Shown here: positions 35,429 through 43,777 of the stretch, piece after piece
Layout: the number at the start of each line of letters is the position of its first letter
Numbering within the stretch: the first letter of the stretch is position 1
Assembly: GCF_000757485.1 (NCBI RefSeq)
Contig: NZ_JPYO01000001.1
Coordinates: 54,127-118,126, forward strand
Source of the DNA: Achromobacter sp. RTa
GTDB lineage: Bacteria > Pseudomonadota > Gammaproteobacteria > Burkholderiales > Burkholderiaceae_B
DNA: 64,000 nt
Direction: 5' to 3'
Notes under the pieces: generated by a model
Databases searched by the model: none
What the model saw: only the letters and a program-made list of their open reading frames with translations
What the model was told of the DNA's origin: nothing
Program-made: the position numbers and the translations under genes

Positions 35429-35444
35429 ATGAGCAATGGCTCAT
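35429..35444. promoter_or_regulatory. Probable TetR operator
   Basis: A perfect dyad, ATGAGC-AATG-GCTCAT, lies 28 bases upstream of the TetR start and 109 bases upstream of the MFS start, in an otherwise less GC-rich divergent region. Size and place fit an autoregulating TetR site. Confidence 0.6.
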
Positions 35445-35552
35445 AAAATTTCAGTCAGGCGATCCCGAAGACCGCCCCGCATGGGCGGATTATGCCATCG
35501 ACGGTGTTCGCGCGATGGCGGCGGGACGCAATCACCTGTTCAAGGAATATCC

Positions 35553-36752
35553 ATGTCGAATCTCTCTGCGGCCGGGGCCATGCCCTCGGCCCACGGACCC
35601 GCGCGTTCCGTTTTCGCGCAAATCCTGCCGCTGGCATTGGCGGTGTTCGTCGGCTTTTTCATGATCGGCCTGCCCATGCCGGTGCTGCCGCTGTACGTGG
35701 ACGGCACGCTTGCCCTGGGCGCGCTGGTCGTCGGCGTGGTGGCGGGCCTGCAGTTCGCCGCCGCGCTGCTGTCTCGCGCCTATGCGGGATCCGTGGCCGA
35801 CCGCCGCGGCGCCAAGCGCGCGGTGGTGGGCGGCTTCGCGCTGGGCTCCGTCGCGGGCCTGTTCTATCTGCTGGCCGACGACCTGTCGGCTAGGCCGCAG
35901 GCGGCGCTGGCCGCCCTGCTTGCCGGGCGCGCGCTGATGGGCTGCGCGGAGAGCCTTATCGTCACCGGCGCCTTGAGCTGGGGCGTGGGCCGCGTGGGGC
36001 CGCAGAACGCGGGCCGCGTGATGGCCTGGGTGGGCTTGGCCATCTACGCCGCCTACGCGCTGGGGGCGCCGGCCGGCATGCGGCTCTACGGCGCTGCCGG
36101 CTTCGCGGGCATTGCCTGGGCCACGGCGCTGATTCCGCTGGCGGCGTTGGCGCTGGTCCTGCCGCTGCGCGGGGTGCGCGCCGCGGGCGGCGCGCGCACG
36201 CCCTTCTACAAGGTGCTGGGGCTGGTGTTGACGCCGGGCCTGGGCCTGGCGCTGTGCAGCGTCGGCTTCGGCGTGATCACGGCCTTCGTGAGCCTGTTGT
36301 TCTCGCAGCGGGGCTGGGACGGCGCCGCGTGGATGTTCACCGCATTCGGAGCGGGCTTCATCCTGGCCCGCGTGTTCTTTGCCGGCCTGCCGGACAAGCT
36401 GGGCGGCGCGCGCGTGGCGCTGGTCTGCGTGCTGATAGAAGCGGCGGGACAGTGGCTGATCTGGACCGGTTCCACGCCGGCCTGGGCCTATGTCGGGGCG
36501 TTGCTGACGGGCGCGGGCTACTCGCTGGCGTTTCCGGCCTTCGGCGTGGAGGCGGTGCGCCGCGTGCCCGCGGCAAGCCGCGGCACGGCCATGGGCGCGT
36601 ATGTGGCCTTCCTGGACATCGCCCTGGGACTGAGCAGCCCCGCGGCCGGCTGGCTGGCCGGGGCGCAGGGCTACGGCGCGGTGTATGCGATGGGCGGCGC
36701 GTGCGCGCTGGCGGCGATGGTCGTGGCCATGGCGCTCAAGGGACGGCGCTGA
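35553..36752 (+). CDS. MFS transporter
   Basis: A 399-residue major facilitator with about twelve helices. The loop 2-3 motif is GSVADRRGAKRA (residues about 81-92), and it resembles the YfcJ/YhhS efflux group. AAGGAA precedes ATG 35553; earlier in-frame codons look non-coding. Paired with the divergent TetR gene, which suggests inducible efflux of a small molecule. Ends at a GC hairpin shared with ribB. Confidence 0.85.
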   Translation: MSNLSAAGAMPSAHGPARSVFAQILPLALAVFVGFFMIGLPMPVLPLYVDGTLALGALVVGVVAGLQFAAALLSRAYAGSVADRRGAKRAVVGGFALGSVAGLFYLLADDLSARPQAALAALLAGRALMGCAESLIVTGALSWGVGRVGPQNAGRVMAWVGLAIYAAYALGAPAGMRLYGAAGFAGIAWATALIPLAALALVLPLRGVRAAGGARTPFYKVLGLVLTPGLGLALCSVGFGVITAFVSLLFSQRGWDGAAWMFTAFGAGFILARVFFAGLPDKLGGARVALVCVLIEAAGQWLIWTGSTPAWAYVGALLTGAGYSLAFPAFGVEAVRRVPAASRGTAMGAYVAFLDIALGLSSPAAGWLAGAQGYGAVYAMGGACALAAMVVAMALKGRR

Positions 36753-36759
36753 AGGCTTG

Positions 36760-36783
36760 GGCGGCGCCGGAACCGGCGCCGCC
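36760..36783. terminator. Strong GC hairpin between convergent genes
   Basis: GGCGGCGCCGG and its exact complement with an AA centre, between the MFS stop and the ribB stop. No T-run on either strand, but the stem is strong and symmetric, suited to serving both genes. Confidence 0.5.
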
Positions 36784-36793
36784 TGCGCAAGGA

Positions 36794-37513
36794 TCAGACC
36801 GTTGCGGCCATCTCCAGCACTTCGTCGTCGATGGCCTCGGCCCGGCCGTCCTTCAGTTGCTGCAGGTGGTCGGCCAGCTCGGCGATGGTCAGCGCGACAA
36901 GGCCGTGCAGGGCGGCATAGCGTTCCAGCGCCGCGCCGCGCATCATCGTGCCGTCGGCGTTCATCAATTCGCACAGCACGCCCGCGGGGCGCAGGCCTGC
37001 CAGCACCGCCAGGTCCACGGAGCCTTCCGTGTGGCCGCGGCGGGTCAGCACGCCGCCGGGCTGGGCGCGCAGCGGGAATACGTGCCCCGGGCTGACGATG
37101 TCGTCGCTTTGCGCCGACGGCGAGACGGCGGCGCGGATCGTGGTGACGCGGTCCACGGCCGATACGCCGGTGCTTACGCCTTCGCGGGCTTCGATGGAGA
37201 CGGTGAAGGCGGTGGCGTAGCGGCTCTGGTTGCGCTGGACCATGGGGGCAAGCCCCAGGCGGTCCAGGGTTTCGCCGGGCAGGCACAGGCAGACGATGCC
37301 GCTGCCGTCGCGGATCAGCTGGGCCATGACGGGCACGGTCAGCTTGTCGGCGGCCACGATCAGGTCGGCCTCGTTCTCGCGGTCGAAGTCGTCCATGAGA
37401 ATGACGGGCCGGCCCAGGCGCAGCTGATGCAGGGCGCGCTGCAGGCGGACGGAGAACGGCTGGGAAGCCAGGCTGGGGATGGGGGACTGCGGGGTAAGGG
37501 TAACGTTGGACAT
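36794..37513 (-). CDS. ribB: 3,4-dihydroxy-2-butanone 4-phosphate synthase
   Basis: A 239-residue riboflavin-pathway enzyme converting ribulose 5-phosphate to the four-carbon precursor and formate. [17 protein letters not shown] holds the acidic metal-binding residues, and [23 protein letters not shown] (partly quoted) the second active-site segment. It lacks the GTP cyclohydrolase II half found in fused RibBA, so it is a stand-alone RibB of normal length. An FMN riboswitch lies upstream and should turn it off when FMN is plentiful. Confidence 0.93.
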   Translation of the reverse strand: MSNVTLTPQSPIPSLASQPFSVRLQRALHQLRLGRPVILMDDFDRENEADLIVAADKLTVPVMAQLIRDGSGIVCLCLPGETLDRLGLAPMVQRNQSRYATAFTVSIEAREGVSTGVSAVDRVTTIRAAVSPSAQSDDIVSPGHVFPLRAQPGGVLTRRGHTEGSVDLAVLAGLRPAGVLCELMNADGTMMRGAALERYAALHGLVALTIAELADHLQQLKDGRAEAIDDEVLEMAATV

Positions 37514-37629
37514 TGGAAACGCTCTCGCAAGTTAAAGGGGCGAAAAACGTTCCAGGGCTACTCGACAGCCGAACGCAATACCGTTGCCCGGACGCGGGCG
37601 CGCCAGGACGAGCGGATTTGTGCCGGCAC

Positions 37630-37776
37630 ATCTTCTCTCATCCGGACTATGACCGTCGGCCCTGGCATCTCACCAGATCTGCTGACCCCGGCTTCCGCAA
37701 GGAAGACCGGGCGCTCGCGGGCTCGCCACATTGCATGGCATACCGCCGGTGGGGAGTTTCACCCCGCCCTGAAGAC
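37630..37776 (-). promoter_or_regulatory. FMN riboswitch (RFN element)
   Basis: On the minus strand the element starts GTCTTCAGGGCGGGGTGAAA, continues with CTCCCCACCGGCGGTATG, AGCCCGCGAGCGC, a variable stem-loop, then GTCAGCAGATCTGGTGAGA, TGCCAGGGCCGACGGTCA and ends TAGTCCGGATGAGAGAAGA. All conserved RFN blocks are present in order. About 116 bases separate it from the ribB start, space enough for an expression platform that sequesters the ribosome site or terminates. Confidence 0.96.
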
Positions 37777-37890
37777 GTACTGCATGTCGTGTTAACGACT
37801 TGGTCGATTGTACGCCTGTCCGGCGCGGAGCGCCGAATACGCGCGCCGCGGCCGGGGTCTTGGCATGCGTGGGGACGGATAGCCTCGCGT

Positions 37891-38409
37891 TCAGGACGCG
37901 GCGTCGGCGGTTTCCGGCTTGGCGGATTTCTTCTTTTTCTCGGGCAGCGCCAGCATCGTGCCGCGGCAGGGCGGCGTGCCGCAGAGGCAGCGGTAGCCTT
38001 CCTTGAGCTTCTTGGTGATGCGGCCGTCCAGCACCAGGCCGTAGTCGTAGGACAGCTCGGTGCCGCGCGGGATGTCCTGCAGCGCGACGATGTAGACGCG
38101 CTTGCCGTGCTTGCCTTCCTGAGCCTCGCAATTGGGTTCGCACGAGTGATTGATCCAGCGGGCGTCGTTGCCTTCGTCGCCGCCGTCGATCACGCGGCCG
38201 GAGCTGAGCGCGAAGAAGAAGGTGTGGAAGGGATCGTCCGGATTGGTCGGGTGGCGGCGGTCGGCTTCCTTGGCGCTGATGCGCTTGCCGCCGTACTCGA
38301 TGATGCGAGTGCCCGCCGGGATCTTGCGCGTGGCGAAGACGCCATTGCCATGCAGCTTGGAGCGGCGGACGACGTGCCAGGGCTTGATCGGGGTGTCTTC
38401 GGTGGTCAT
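37891..38409 (-). CDS. SET-domain protein-lysine methyltransferase-like protein
   Basis: A 172-residue SET protein. It has the SET signatures KLHGNGVFATRKI, INHSCEPNCEA (S-adenosylmethionine site) and ELSYDYGLV (catalytic tyrosine), followed by a post-SET-like zinc cluster CLCGTPPCRG. The C terminus is Lys-rich (PEKKKKSAKPE). Bacterial SET proteins are known but their protein targets are mostly undefined. It is monocistronic-looking, upstream of the ribB riboswitch on the same strand. Confidence 0.88.
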   Translation of the reverse strand: MTTEDTPIKPWHVVRRSKLHGNGVFATRKIPAGTRIIEYGGKRISAKEADRRHPTNPDDPFHTFFFALSSGRVIDGGDEGNDARWINHSCEPNCEAQEGKHGKRVYIVALQDIPRGTELSYDYGLVLDGRITKKLKEGYRCLCGTPPCRGTMLALPEKKKKSAKPETADAAS

Positions 38410-38585
38410 TGGGCAGTGGCGGTGGCGGTGAGACGAAACAGGATTATATCGGCGGCCGTTTTACAGAATGACAGGCGTATGGCGTGCGCCGCCCCGTCTC
38501 CGGCCGAATTCCCAGGATCTTTCGTCCGTGTCCTTCAGCACAGCGCCTGCTTTGTCTTGCGGGGGTTCCGTCCGGACGCTCGCCG

Positions 38586-39056
38586 TCAGCCCGCCAGGCC
38601 GGTCAGGGGCAGCTGGGTTTCCTTCAGCCGGCGCAGCACGAAGCACGACTTGCTGTGCCGGATTCCCGGAATCCGGTAGAGCTGCTCGCGCAGCAGGCGT
38701 TCGTAGTCCCGCGTGTCGCGCACCGCGATGCGGATGTAGTAGTCATAGTCGCCCGAAACCAGGAACGCTTCGAGCACCTCAGGAATCTGCGCCAGCGCCC
38801 GGCCGAACTCGTACAAGGTTTCCTCGCTATGGCTTTCCAGGGTGACGTGGACGATCACCGTGTCCATGAAGCCCAGGCTGGCCGGATCGATGTCCACGGT
38901 GTAGCCGCGGATCACCCCGGCGCTCTCCATGCGCTTGATGCGGTTCCAGCAAGGCGTGGACGACAGCCCCACGGCCGCGCCGATGTCGTTCAGGCTGGCG
39001 CGGGCGTTCTCCTGCAGCACCTTCAGAATGGCGAGGTCAAACTTGTCCAGGTTCAT
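38586..39056 (-). CDS. Lrp/AsnC-family transcriptional regulator
   Basis: A 156-residue Lrp-type regulator: N-terminal HTH (LDKFDLAILKVLQENARASL, then IGAAVGLSSTPCWNRIKRME) and a C-terminal RAM ligand domain (VLEAFLVSGDYDYYIRIAV). ATG 39056 has GGAGG 12 bases upstream; an in-frame ATG at 39074 is less well placed. It is divergent from an acetolactate synthase gene, fitting branched-chain amino-acid control, with leucine or another amino acid as effector. Confidence 0.9.
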   Translation of the reverse strand: MNLDKFDLAILKVLQENARASLNDIGAAVGLSSTPCWNRIKRMESAGVIRGYTVDIDPASLGFMDTVIVHVTLESHSEETLYEFGRALAQIPEVLEAFLVSGDYDYYIRIAVRDTRDYERLLREQLYRIPGIRHSKSCFVLRRLKETQLPLTGLAG

Positions 39057-39158
39057 TTTCTTTGATTCCTCCATATCAAAGATAAATTTACTGCGAATGC
39101 CGGTTATTTGTGGAAAAGAAGATAAATATTCTTCCGATCTACGAATAAGATAGATAGC
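39057..39158. promoter_or_regulatory. AT-rich divergent promoter region with Lrp-like site
   Basis: The 102-base spacer is far richer in A+T than its surroundings. AAGATAAATTTACTG at 39079-39093 agrees with 12 of 15 positions of the Escherichia coli Lrp consensus YAGHAWATTWTDCTR. The site overlaps the regulator's own leader, suggesting autoregulation and control of the acetolactate synthase gene. Confidence 0.55.
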
Positions 39159-40976
39159 ATGAACGATCGCCTGCACCCCACCGCCGCCGCCGCGCTTGCC
39201 GCCTCTGATCGCCCCGCCGACAACGGGGCGAAAATTCTGCTCGATACCTTGATCGCCTACGGCGTGGATACGGTGTTCGGCTACCCCGGGGGCGCGGTCC
39301 TGCCCCTGTACGACGCGCTCTATGCCGAGCCCCGCCTGCGGCACGTGCTGGTGCGCCACGAGCAGGCCGCGGTCCACGCGGCCGAGGGCTATGCCCGCAG
39401 CACGGGGCGCACGGGCGTGGTCTTCGTCACCTCGGGCCCCGGCATGGCCAACACCACTTCGGGGCTGCTGGACGCCATGTGCGACTCGATCCCGGTGCTG
39501 TGCATCAGCGGCCAGGTCACCACGGCCGCCATCGGCACCGACGCCTTCCAGGAATGCGACGCCATCGGCATCTCGCGCTCGGTGACCAAGTGGAATACCC
39601 AGATCCGGGCGGTGGACGACGTAGCCGGCGTGGTGGGCCGGGCGTTCGAACTGACGCGCCAGGGCCGCCCCGGCCCGGTGCTGGTGGATTTTCCCAAGGA
39701 CGTGCAGCTGGCCGTGCCGCAAGACGCGGACGACGGCGTCCCGGTCGTGCCCTCGCAACAAAAGCTGGCGGCGCTGCGCGCGCGGCGCCAGGCCAGCAAG
39801 CTGGCGCCCAAGCTGCCGCAGTCGGCCGTGCGCCGCGCCGCCGGCCTGATCGCCCAGGCCAAGCGGCCCATCTTCTACGGCGGCGGCGGACTGGTGAATG
39901 CGGGCCCCGAGGCCTGCGAGGCCTTCACCGACCTGGTGCGCCATGCCGGCGCGCCCTGCACCCTGACCCTGATGGGCCTGGGCGCCTTCCCGGCGTCGGA
40001 CCCCCAGTTCGTGGGCATGCTGGGCATGCATGGCACGGTCGAAGCCAACCTGGCCATGCACAACGCCGATCTCGTGGTCTGCATCGGCGCCCGCTTCGAC
40101 GACCGCATCACGGGCAAGCTGTCGGAATTCTGCCCGCACGCGCGCAAGATCCATATCGATATCGATCCCGCCTCGATCAACAAGGTGGTGCGGGTGGACG
40201 TCGCGTTGGTGGGCGACTGCCTGCCGCTGGTCCGCGCGCTGCGCGCGGAGCTGGGCGACGAGCCCCTGGACGCCGCCCGGCTGGCGCCGTGGTGGTCCCG
40301 CATCGGCGCCTGGCGCGCCCAGGATTGCCTGGGCTACACACCCGCGGCCGACGCCATCCTGCCCCAGCATCTGATGTCGCGCCTGAACGCGGCGCTGGAA
40401 GGCCGCGACGCCATCGTCTCGACCGACGTGGGCCAGCACCAGATGTGGGCGGCGCAATACCTCCGCTTCGACGCGCCCAACCGGTGGTTGACCTCGGGCG
40501 GCGCCGGCACCATGGGCTATGGCGTGCCTGCGGCCATCGGCGCGCAGGTGGGCCATCCCGACAAGACCGTGGTCTGCGTGAGCGGCGACGCCTCGGTGCT
40601 GATGAATATCCAGGAACTGTCCACCGCCATGCAGCACCAGACGCCCGTGAAGGTCGTGCTGTGCAACAACGGCTACATGGGCATGGTGCGGCAGTGGCAG
40701 GAGCTGATCCATGGCGGGCGCTACAGCCACAGCTACAACGCCTCGCTGCCGGACTTCGTGGCCCTGGCCAAGGCCTTCGGCTGGGGCGCGGCTCGGGTGG
40801 ACGATCCGGCAAAGCTGGACGCGGCGCTGGCCGAATGCCTGGCGCACGACGGCCCTTATTTCCTGGACGTGGCGGTGGCGGCGCAGGAGAACTGCTTCCC
40901 CATGATGCCCGCCGGGCACGGACATCAGAAGATGATGCTGGCCGAAGGCGTGTGGTACCAGGATGAGACGACCTGA
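39159..40976 (+). CDS. Acetolactate synthase large (catalytic) subunit, biosynthetic type
   Basis: A 605-residue thiamine-diphosphate enzyme joining two pyruvates (or pyruvate plus 2-oxobutyrate) in branched-chain amino-acid synthesis. E68 in [15 protein letters not shown] activates the cofactor; the ThDP/Mg motif runs from [13 protein letters not shown] to [10 protein letters not shown] (about 473-507). FAD-site features are present, so it is the anabolic type. No small regulatory subunit (ilvH/ilvN) follows; the neighbour is a repeat cluster. It may pair with a subunit encoded elsewhere or work alone. Confidence 0.9.
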   Translation: MNDRLHPTAAAALAASDRPADNGAKILLDTLIAYGVDTVFGYPGGAVLPLYDALYAEPRLRHVLVRHEQAAVHAAEGYARSTGRTGVVFVTSGPGMANTTSGLLDAMCDSIPVLCISGQVTTAAIGTDAFQECDAIGISRSVTKWNTQIRAVDDVAGVVGRAFELTRQGRPGPVLVDFPKDVQLAVPQDADDGVPVVPSQQKLAALRARRQASKLAPKLPQSAVRRAAGLIAQAKRPIFYGGGGLVNAGPEACEAFTDLVRHAGAPCTLTLMGLGAFPASDPQFVGMLGMHGTVEANLAMHNADLVVCIGARFDDRITGKLSEFCPHARKIHIDIDPASINKVVRVDVALVGDCLPLVRALRAELGDEPLDAARLAPWWSRIGAWRAQDCLGYTPAADAILPQHLMSRLNAALEGRDAIVSTDVGQHQMWAAQYLRFDAPNRWLTSGGAGTMGYGVPAAIGAQVGHPDKTVVCVSGDASVLMNIQELSTAMQHQTPVKVVLCNNGYMGMVRQWQELIHGGRYSHSYNASLPDFVALAKAFGWGAARVDDPAKLDAALAECLAHDGPYFLDVAVAAQENCFPMMPAGHGHQKMMLAEGVWYQDETT

Positions 40977-40987
40977 TGTTATGGCTG

Positions 40988-41208
40988 GTGTCTGACACCC
41001 GGGTAGGCCTGCTTCAACCTGACCGGGCGGCTCGTACGGGTGTCAGACACCTACCGCAAGCCGGGGCTGGCACCTCACAGCAGTGTCTGACACCCCTCCC
41101 GCAGTGGCTGGCACCTACACAGCAGTGTCTGACACCTACACGGCAGTGTCTGACACCCGTACGAGACACGCTTTCAGGCTGAAACCGGCGCACCCGGGTG
41201 TCTGACAC
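40988..41208. repeat. GTGTCWGACAC repeat cluster A
   Basis: Six exact copies of the near-palindrome GTGTCTGACAC / GTGTCAGACAC begin at 40988, 41040, 41083, 41125, 41146 and 41198. The outer pairs 40988/41040 and 41146/41198 are each 52 bases apart, enclosing CGTACGAG and a TCAGGYTG core. The middle part is a 21-base tandem repeat. The cluster fills the gap between the convergent acetolactate synthase and SDR genes. Confidence 0.85.
41063..41156. repeat. 21-base tandem array inside cluster A
   Basis: Units start at 41063 (20 bases), 41083, 41104, 41125 and 41146. Full units read GTGTCTGACACC plus a spacer such as TACACGGCA; two units are degenerate (GGGGCTGGCAC and GTGGCTGGCAC) with paired changes that keep dyad symmetry weakened but recognisable. 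Confidence 0.8.
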
Positions 41209-41215
41209 CCCCCAT

Positions 41216-41995
41216 TCAGAACTGGATCGACAATCCCCCATCCACCACCAGCACGTGCCCGTTCACGTACGAGGCCGCTGGCGAGGCCAGGAACACGGCC
41301 GCGCCGGCGATCTCTTCCGGTTCGCCCCAGCGGCCCATCGGGTTGCGCGAGGCGATGCGCGGCCCGAATTTCGGGTCCGCGACCATGGCCGCGTTGGTTT
41401 CCGTGGCGAAGGTGCCCGGCGCGATCGCGTTGCTGGTGATGCCATGGCCGCCGAATTCCGCGGCCAGCGCGCGCACCATGCCCGTCAGGCCCTGCTTGGC
41501 CGCCGGATAGACTGCGTCGCCCGAGCGGGCCAGCGCCCCCACCACCGAGGTAATGGCGATCAGGCGCCCGCCGCCCTGGCGCATCATGCGCTCGGCGGCA
41601 AACTTGGCCAGCAGCATGCCGGCCACCAGGTCGGTGTCGATCAGCTCGCGGATCTCGGCGGGGCTGGTGTCGCGCAGGGTCTTGCGGTTGCGCGCGCCCA
41701 CGTTGTTCACCAGGATATCCAGCCGGCCGTGTTCGGCGTCGATGCGGCCGAACGCCGCCTGCATGGCCGCGTCGTCGCTGACGTCGAAAGCCAGCGCATG
41801 CGCGTCCAGGCCGTCGCGCTTCAGCGCGTCGGCGGCGGCCTGCGCGGCGGCGGCATTGCGGCCGTTGATCAGCACGCGCGCGCCGCAGCCGGCCAGCGCC
41901 CGCGCGATGCAGAAACCCAGCCCGCGCGCCGAGCCGGTCACCAGCGCGACCTGCCCGCCCAGTTCGAAATTGCGCAGATACGGCAGCGTGTTCAT
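41216..41995 (-). CDS. SDR-family oxidoreductase (gluconate 5-dehydrogenase-like)
   Basis: A 259-residue classical short-chain dehydrogenase: TGSARGLG cofactor motif (about 20-27), NNVG, catalytic serine in ITSVVG, YPAAK (Tyr and Lys), and C-terminal ASYVNGHVLVVDGG. The opening MNTLPYLRNFELGGQVALVT resembles gluconate 5-dehydrogenases, so a polyol/keto-sugar or steroid-like substrate is possible. Start uncertain between 41995 and 42004. Its stop lies only a few bases from repeat cluster A. Confidence 0.85.
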   Translation of the reverse strand: MNTLPYLRNFELGGQVALVTGSARGLGFCIARALAGCGARVLINGRNAAAAQAAADALKRDGLDAHALAFDVSDDAAMQAAFGRIDAEHGRLDILVNNVGARNRKTLRDTSPAEIRELIDTDLVAGMLLAKFAAERMMRQGGGRLIAITSVVGALARSGDAVYPAAKQGLTGMVRALAAEFGGHGITSNAIAPGTFATETNAAMVADPKFGPRIASRNPMGRWGEPEEIAGAAVFLASPAASYVNGHVLVVDGGLSIQF

Positions 41996-42070
41996 GGCAG
42001 TCATCCATAGCCTGCAAGCAGTATTGTTTTTTTGAACCGCAAAGGAACCCCGGTGGTTGCCTTGCGGCAG

Positions 42071-42150
42071 ACCCGCCCCGACCGGCTCCGCCGGTCCGCG
42101 GCGGCGCCCCCTTGAGGGGGGAGGCGCGCAGCGCTTCGGAGGTGGGCCTA
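42071..42150 (-). repeat. 3'-end repeat, copy 3 (minus orientation)
   Basis: On the minus strand: GGGTAGGCCCACC (TAG is the permease stop), GAAGCGCTGCGCGCCTC, CCCCCCTCAAGGGGG, CGCCGCCGCGG, then the dyad GACCGGCGGAGCCGGTC. This is the cleanest copy and serves as the reference for the family. Confidence 0.75.
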
Positions 42151-43005
42151 CCCTTCGCGGAACTCGGGCGCCCAATGCAGCAGCCGGCGTTCCAGCCAGG
42201 TCACGCAATAGACCAGCGCGATGCCCACGACCGACAGCAGCGTCACCGCCGCGAACATGTCGGTGGCGTTCAGGGTCGCCAGCGCGGTGATCATCAGGTA
42301 GCCCATTCCTGTCGTGGAGCCGACGAACTCCGCCAGCACCACCCCGATCAGCGCGAAGCTGATGGCGTTGGGCAGCGCCGCGAACGTCCATGCGGCGGCG
42401 GTGGGGATCCGCACCCGCCACAGGATCTGGCGCGGGGAGCCGCCCAGCGTGCGGCAGAAATCCACCAGCTCGCGCTCCACGCTGCGGCCACCCTTGTAGG
42501 TATTGAAGAACACCAGGAAGAACACCACGAACCACGACGTTACCACCTTGGAGGCCAGCCCCAGGCCGAAGAACATGGTGATGAGCGGCACGAAGGCGAT
42601 GCGCGGCATGGAATTGAACGCCACGATGAAGGGGTTGAACACGTCGGCCAGGAAACGGCTGCGGCTGAGCGTCATGCCCACGATGAAGCCGCTGCCCACG
42701 CCGACCACCAGACCCACCATCGTCGCCTGCAGGGTCAGCCACAGGTGCGGCCAGACCGAACGGGGGCCGGGTTGCAGCCACTCCCATAGCCGCACCGCCA
42801 CGCGCGAGGGCTGGCTGATGAAGAAGGGGTCGAACAAGGTGTTCTGGGCGAACCACGGGATGCGCGTCAGGATTTCCCAGGAGCCCAGGATGAAGGCGAG
42901 GATCAGCGCTTGCCACAGGGTGATGCGCAGCCGGCGCGCCACGCCGGCGCGGCGGTCCAGGCGCAGCTGGTCCTGCAGGGAATCGGAAGTATCGGTAGGG
43001 CTCAT
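42148..43005 (-). CDS. ABC transporter permease (SsuC/TauC-like)
   Basis: A 285-residue permease of the nitrate/sulfonate/taurine class, about six helices. IVAFNSMPRIAFVPLITMFF and the coupling loop VDFCRTLGGSPRQILWRVRI are typical. ATG 43005 comes one base after the ATPase stop. Its stop codon is within a dispersed repeat. Works with the ATPase and binding protein upstream. Confidence 0.88.
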   Translation of the reverse strand: MSPTDTSDSLQDQLRLDRRAGVARRLRITLWQALILAFILGSWEILTRIPWFAQNTLFDPFFISQPSRVAVRLWEWLQPGPRSVWPHLWLTLQATMVGLVVGVGSGFIVGMTLSRSRFLADVFNPFIVAFNSMPRIAFVPLITMFFGLGLASKVVTSWFVVFFLVFFNTYKGGRSVERELVDFCRTLGGSPRQILWRVRIPTAAAWTFAALPNAISFALIGVVLAEFVGSTTGMGYLMITALATLNATDMFAAVTLLSVVGIALVYCVTWLERRLLHWAPEFREG

Positions 43006-43006
43006 G

Positions 43007-43777
43007 TCAGGCGGCGGCGCGGAACTGCTGTCCCAATACGCTCCAGAGGCTTTGCACGTGGGTCACGAACTGCGGTGTTTCGCGCAGCGTGAAGACATCG
43101 CGCGGATGCGGGATGGCGATGCGTTCGTCCAGCAGCACGCGGCTGGGCGGCCCCGACAGCACGATCACGCGGTCGGACAGCAGGATGGCCTCGTCCAGGT
43201 CGTGCGTGACCATGACGATGGTCTGGCCCAGCTTGCGCCAGATCTCGATGAGTTCGCGATGCAGGTGCGTCTTGGTGTGCGTGTCCAGCGCGCCGAAGGG
43301 CTCGTCCAGCAGCAGGATGCGCGGTTCCACCGCCAGGCTCATCAGCAGCGCCACGCGCCGCCGCATGCCGCCGGACAGCTGGTGCGGAAAGGCGTCGGCG
43401 AAGGCGCTGAGATGGCCCAGCTCCAGCAGCTCGGCCACGCGGCGTTCGATCCTGCCGGCGGGCACGCCCTGGAACTTCAGGCCCAGCGCCACGTTCTTCC
43501 TCACGCTGAACCAGGGCAGCAGCGTGTCTTTCTGGAAGATGTAGCCCAGCGCGGGCGGCACCTGGCCGTCCACCACGCGGCCGTCCACGCGGATGATGCC
43601 CGTGGTCGGGCGCAGGAAGCCCGCGATCATGTTCAGCAGCGTGCTCTTGCCGCAGCCCGAAGGGCCCACGATGGAGACGAACTCGCCTTCCGGGATCGTC
43701 AGGCTGACTTCGCCCACCGCGTGGGTCGTGGCCTGGCGCGTCTGGTACGCCTTGCCGACGTTGTCCAGCGTGATCAT
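43007..43777 (-). CDS. ABC transporter ATP-binding protein (SsuB/TauB-like)
   Basis: A 256-residue ATPase: Walker A GPSGCGKSTLLNM, Q-loop IFQKDTLLPW, signature LSGGMRRRVALLMSL, Walker B ILLLDEPFGALD, VTHDLDEAILLSDR. ATG 43777 shares a base with the binding-protein stop (TGATG). Drives uptake of the ligand of the protein at 43777-44835. Confidence 0.9.
   Translation of the reverse strand: MITLDNVGKAYQTRQATTHAVGEVSLTIPEGEFVSIVGPSGCGKSTLLNMIAGFLRPTTGIIRVDGRVVDGQVPPALGYIFQKDTLLPWFSVRKNVALGLKFQGVPAGRIERRVAELLELGHLSAFADAFPHQLSGGMRRRVALLMSLAVEPRILLLDEPFGALDTHTKTHLHRELIEIWRKLGQTIVMVTHDLDEAILLSDRVIVLSGPPSRVLLDERIAIPHPRDVFTLRETPQFVTHVQSLWSVLGQQFRAAA

Noticed and set aside
38586-40925. A 779-codon frame joining the Lrp gene with sequence antisense to acetolactate synthase
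   Set aside because: Only the last 156 codons match Lrp; the rest is the shadow of the synthase gene.
41063-41156. Possible CRISPR array
   Set aside because: Units of 20-21 bases without unique spacers of constant length, palindromic core found elsewhere as pairs, and no cas genes nearby.
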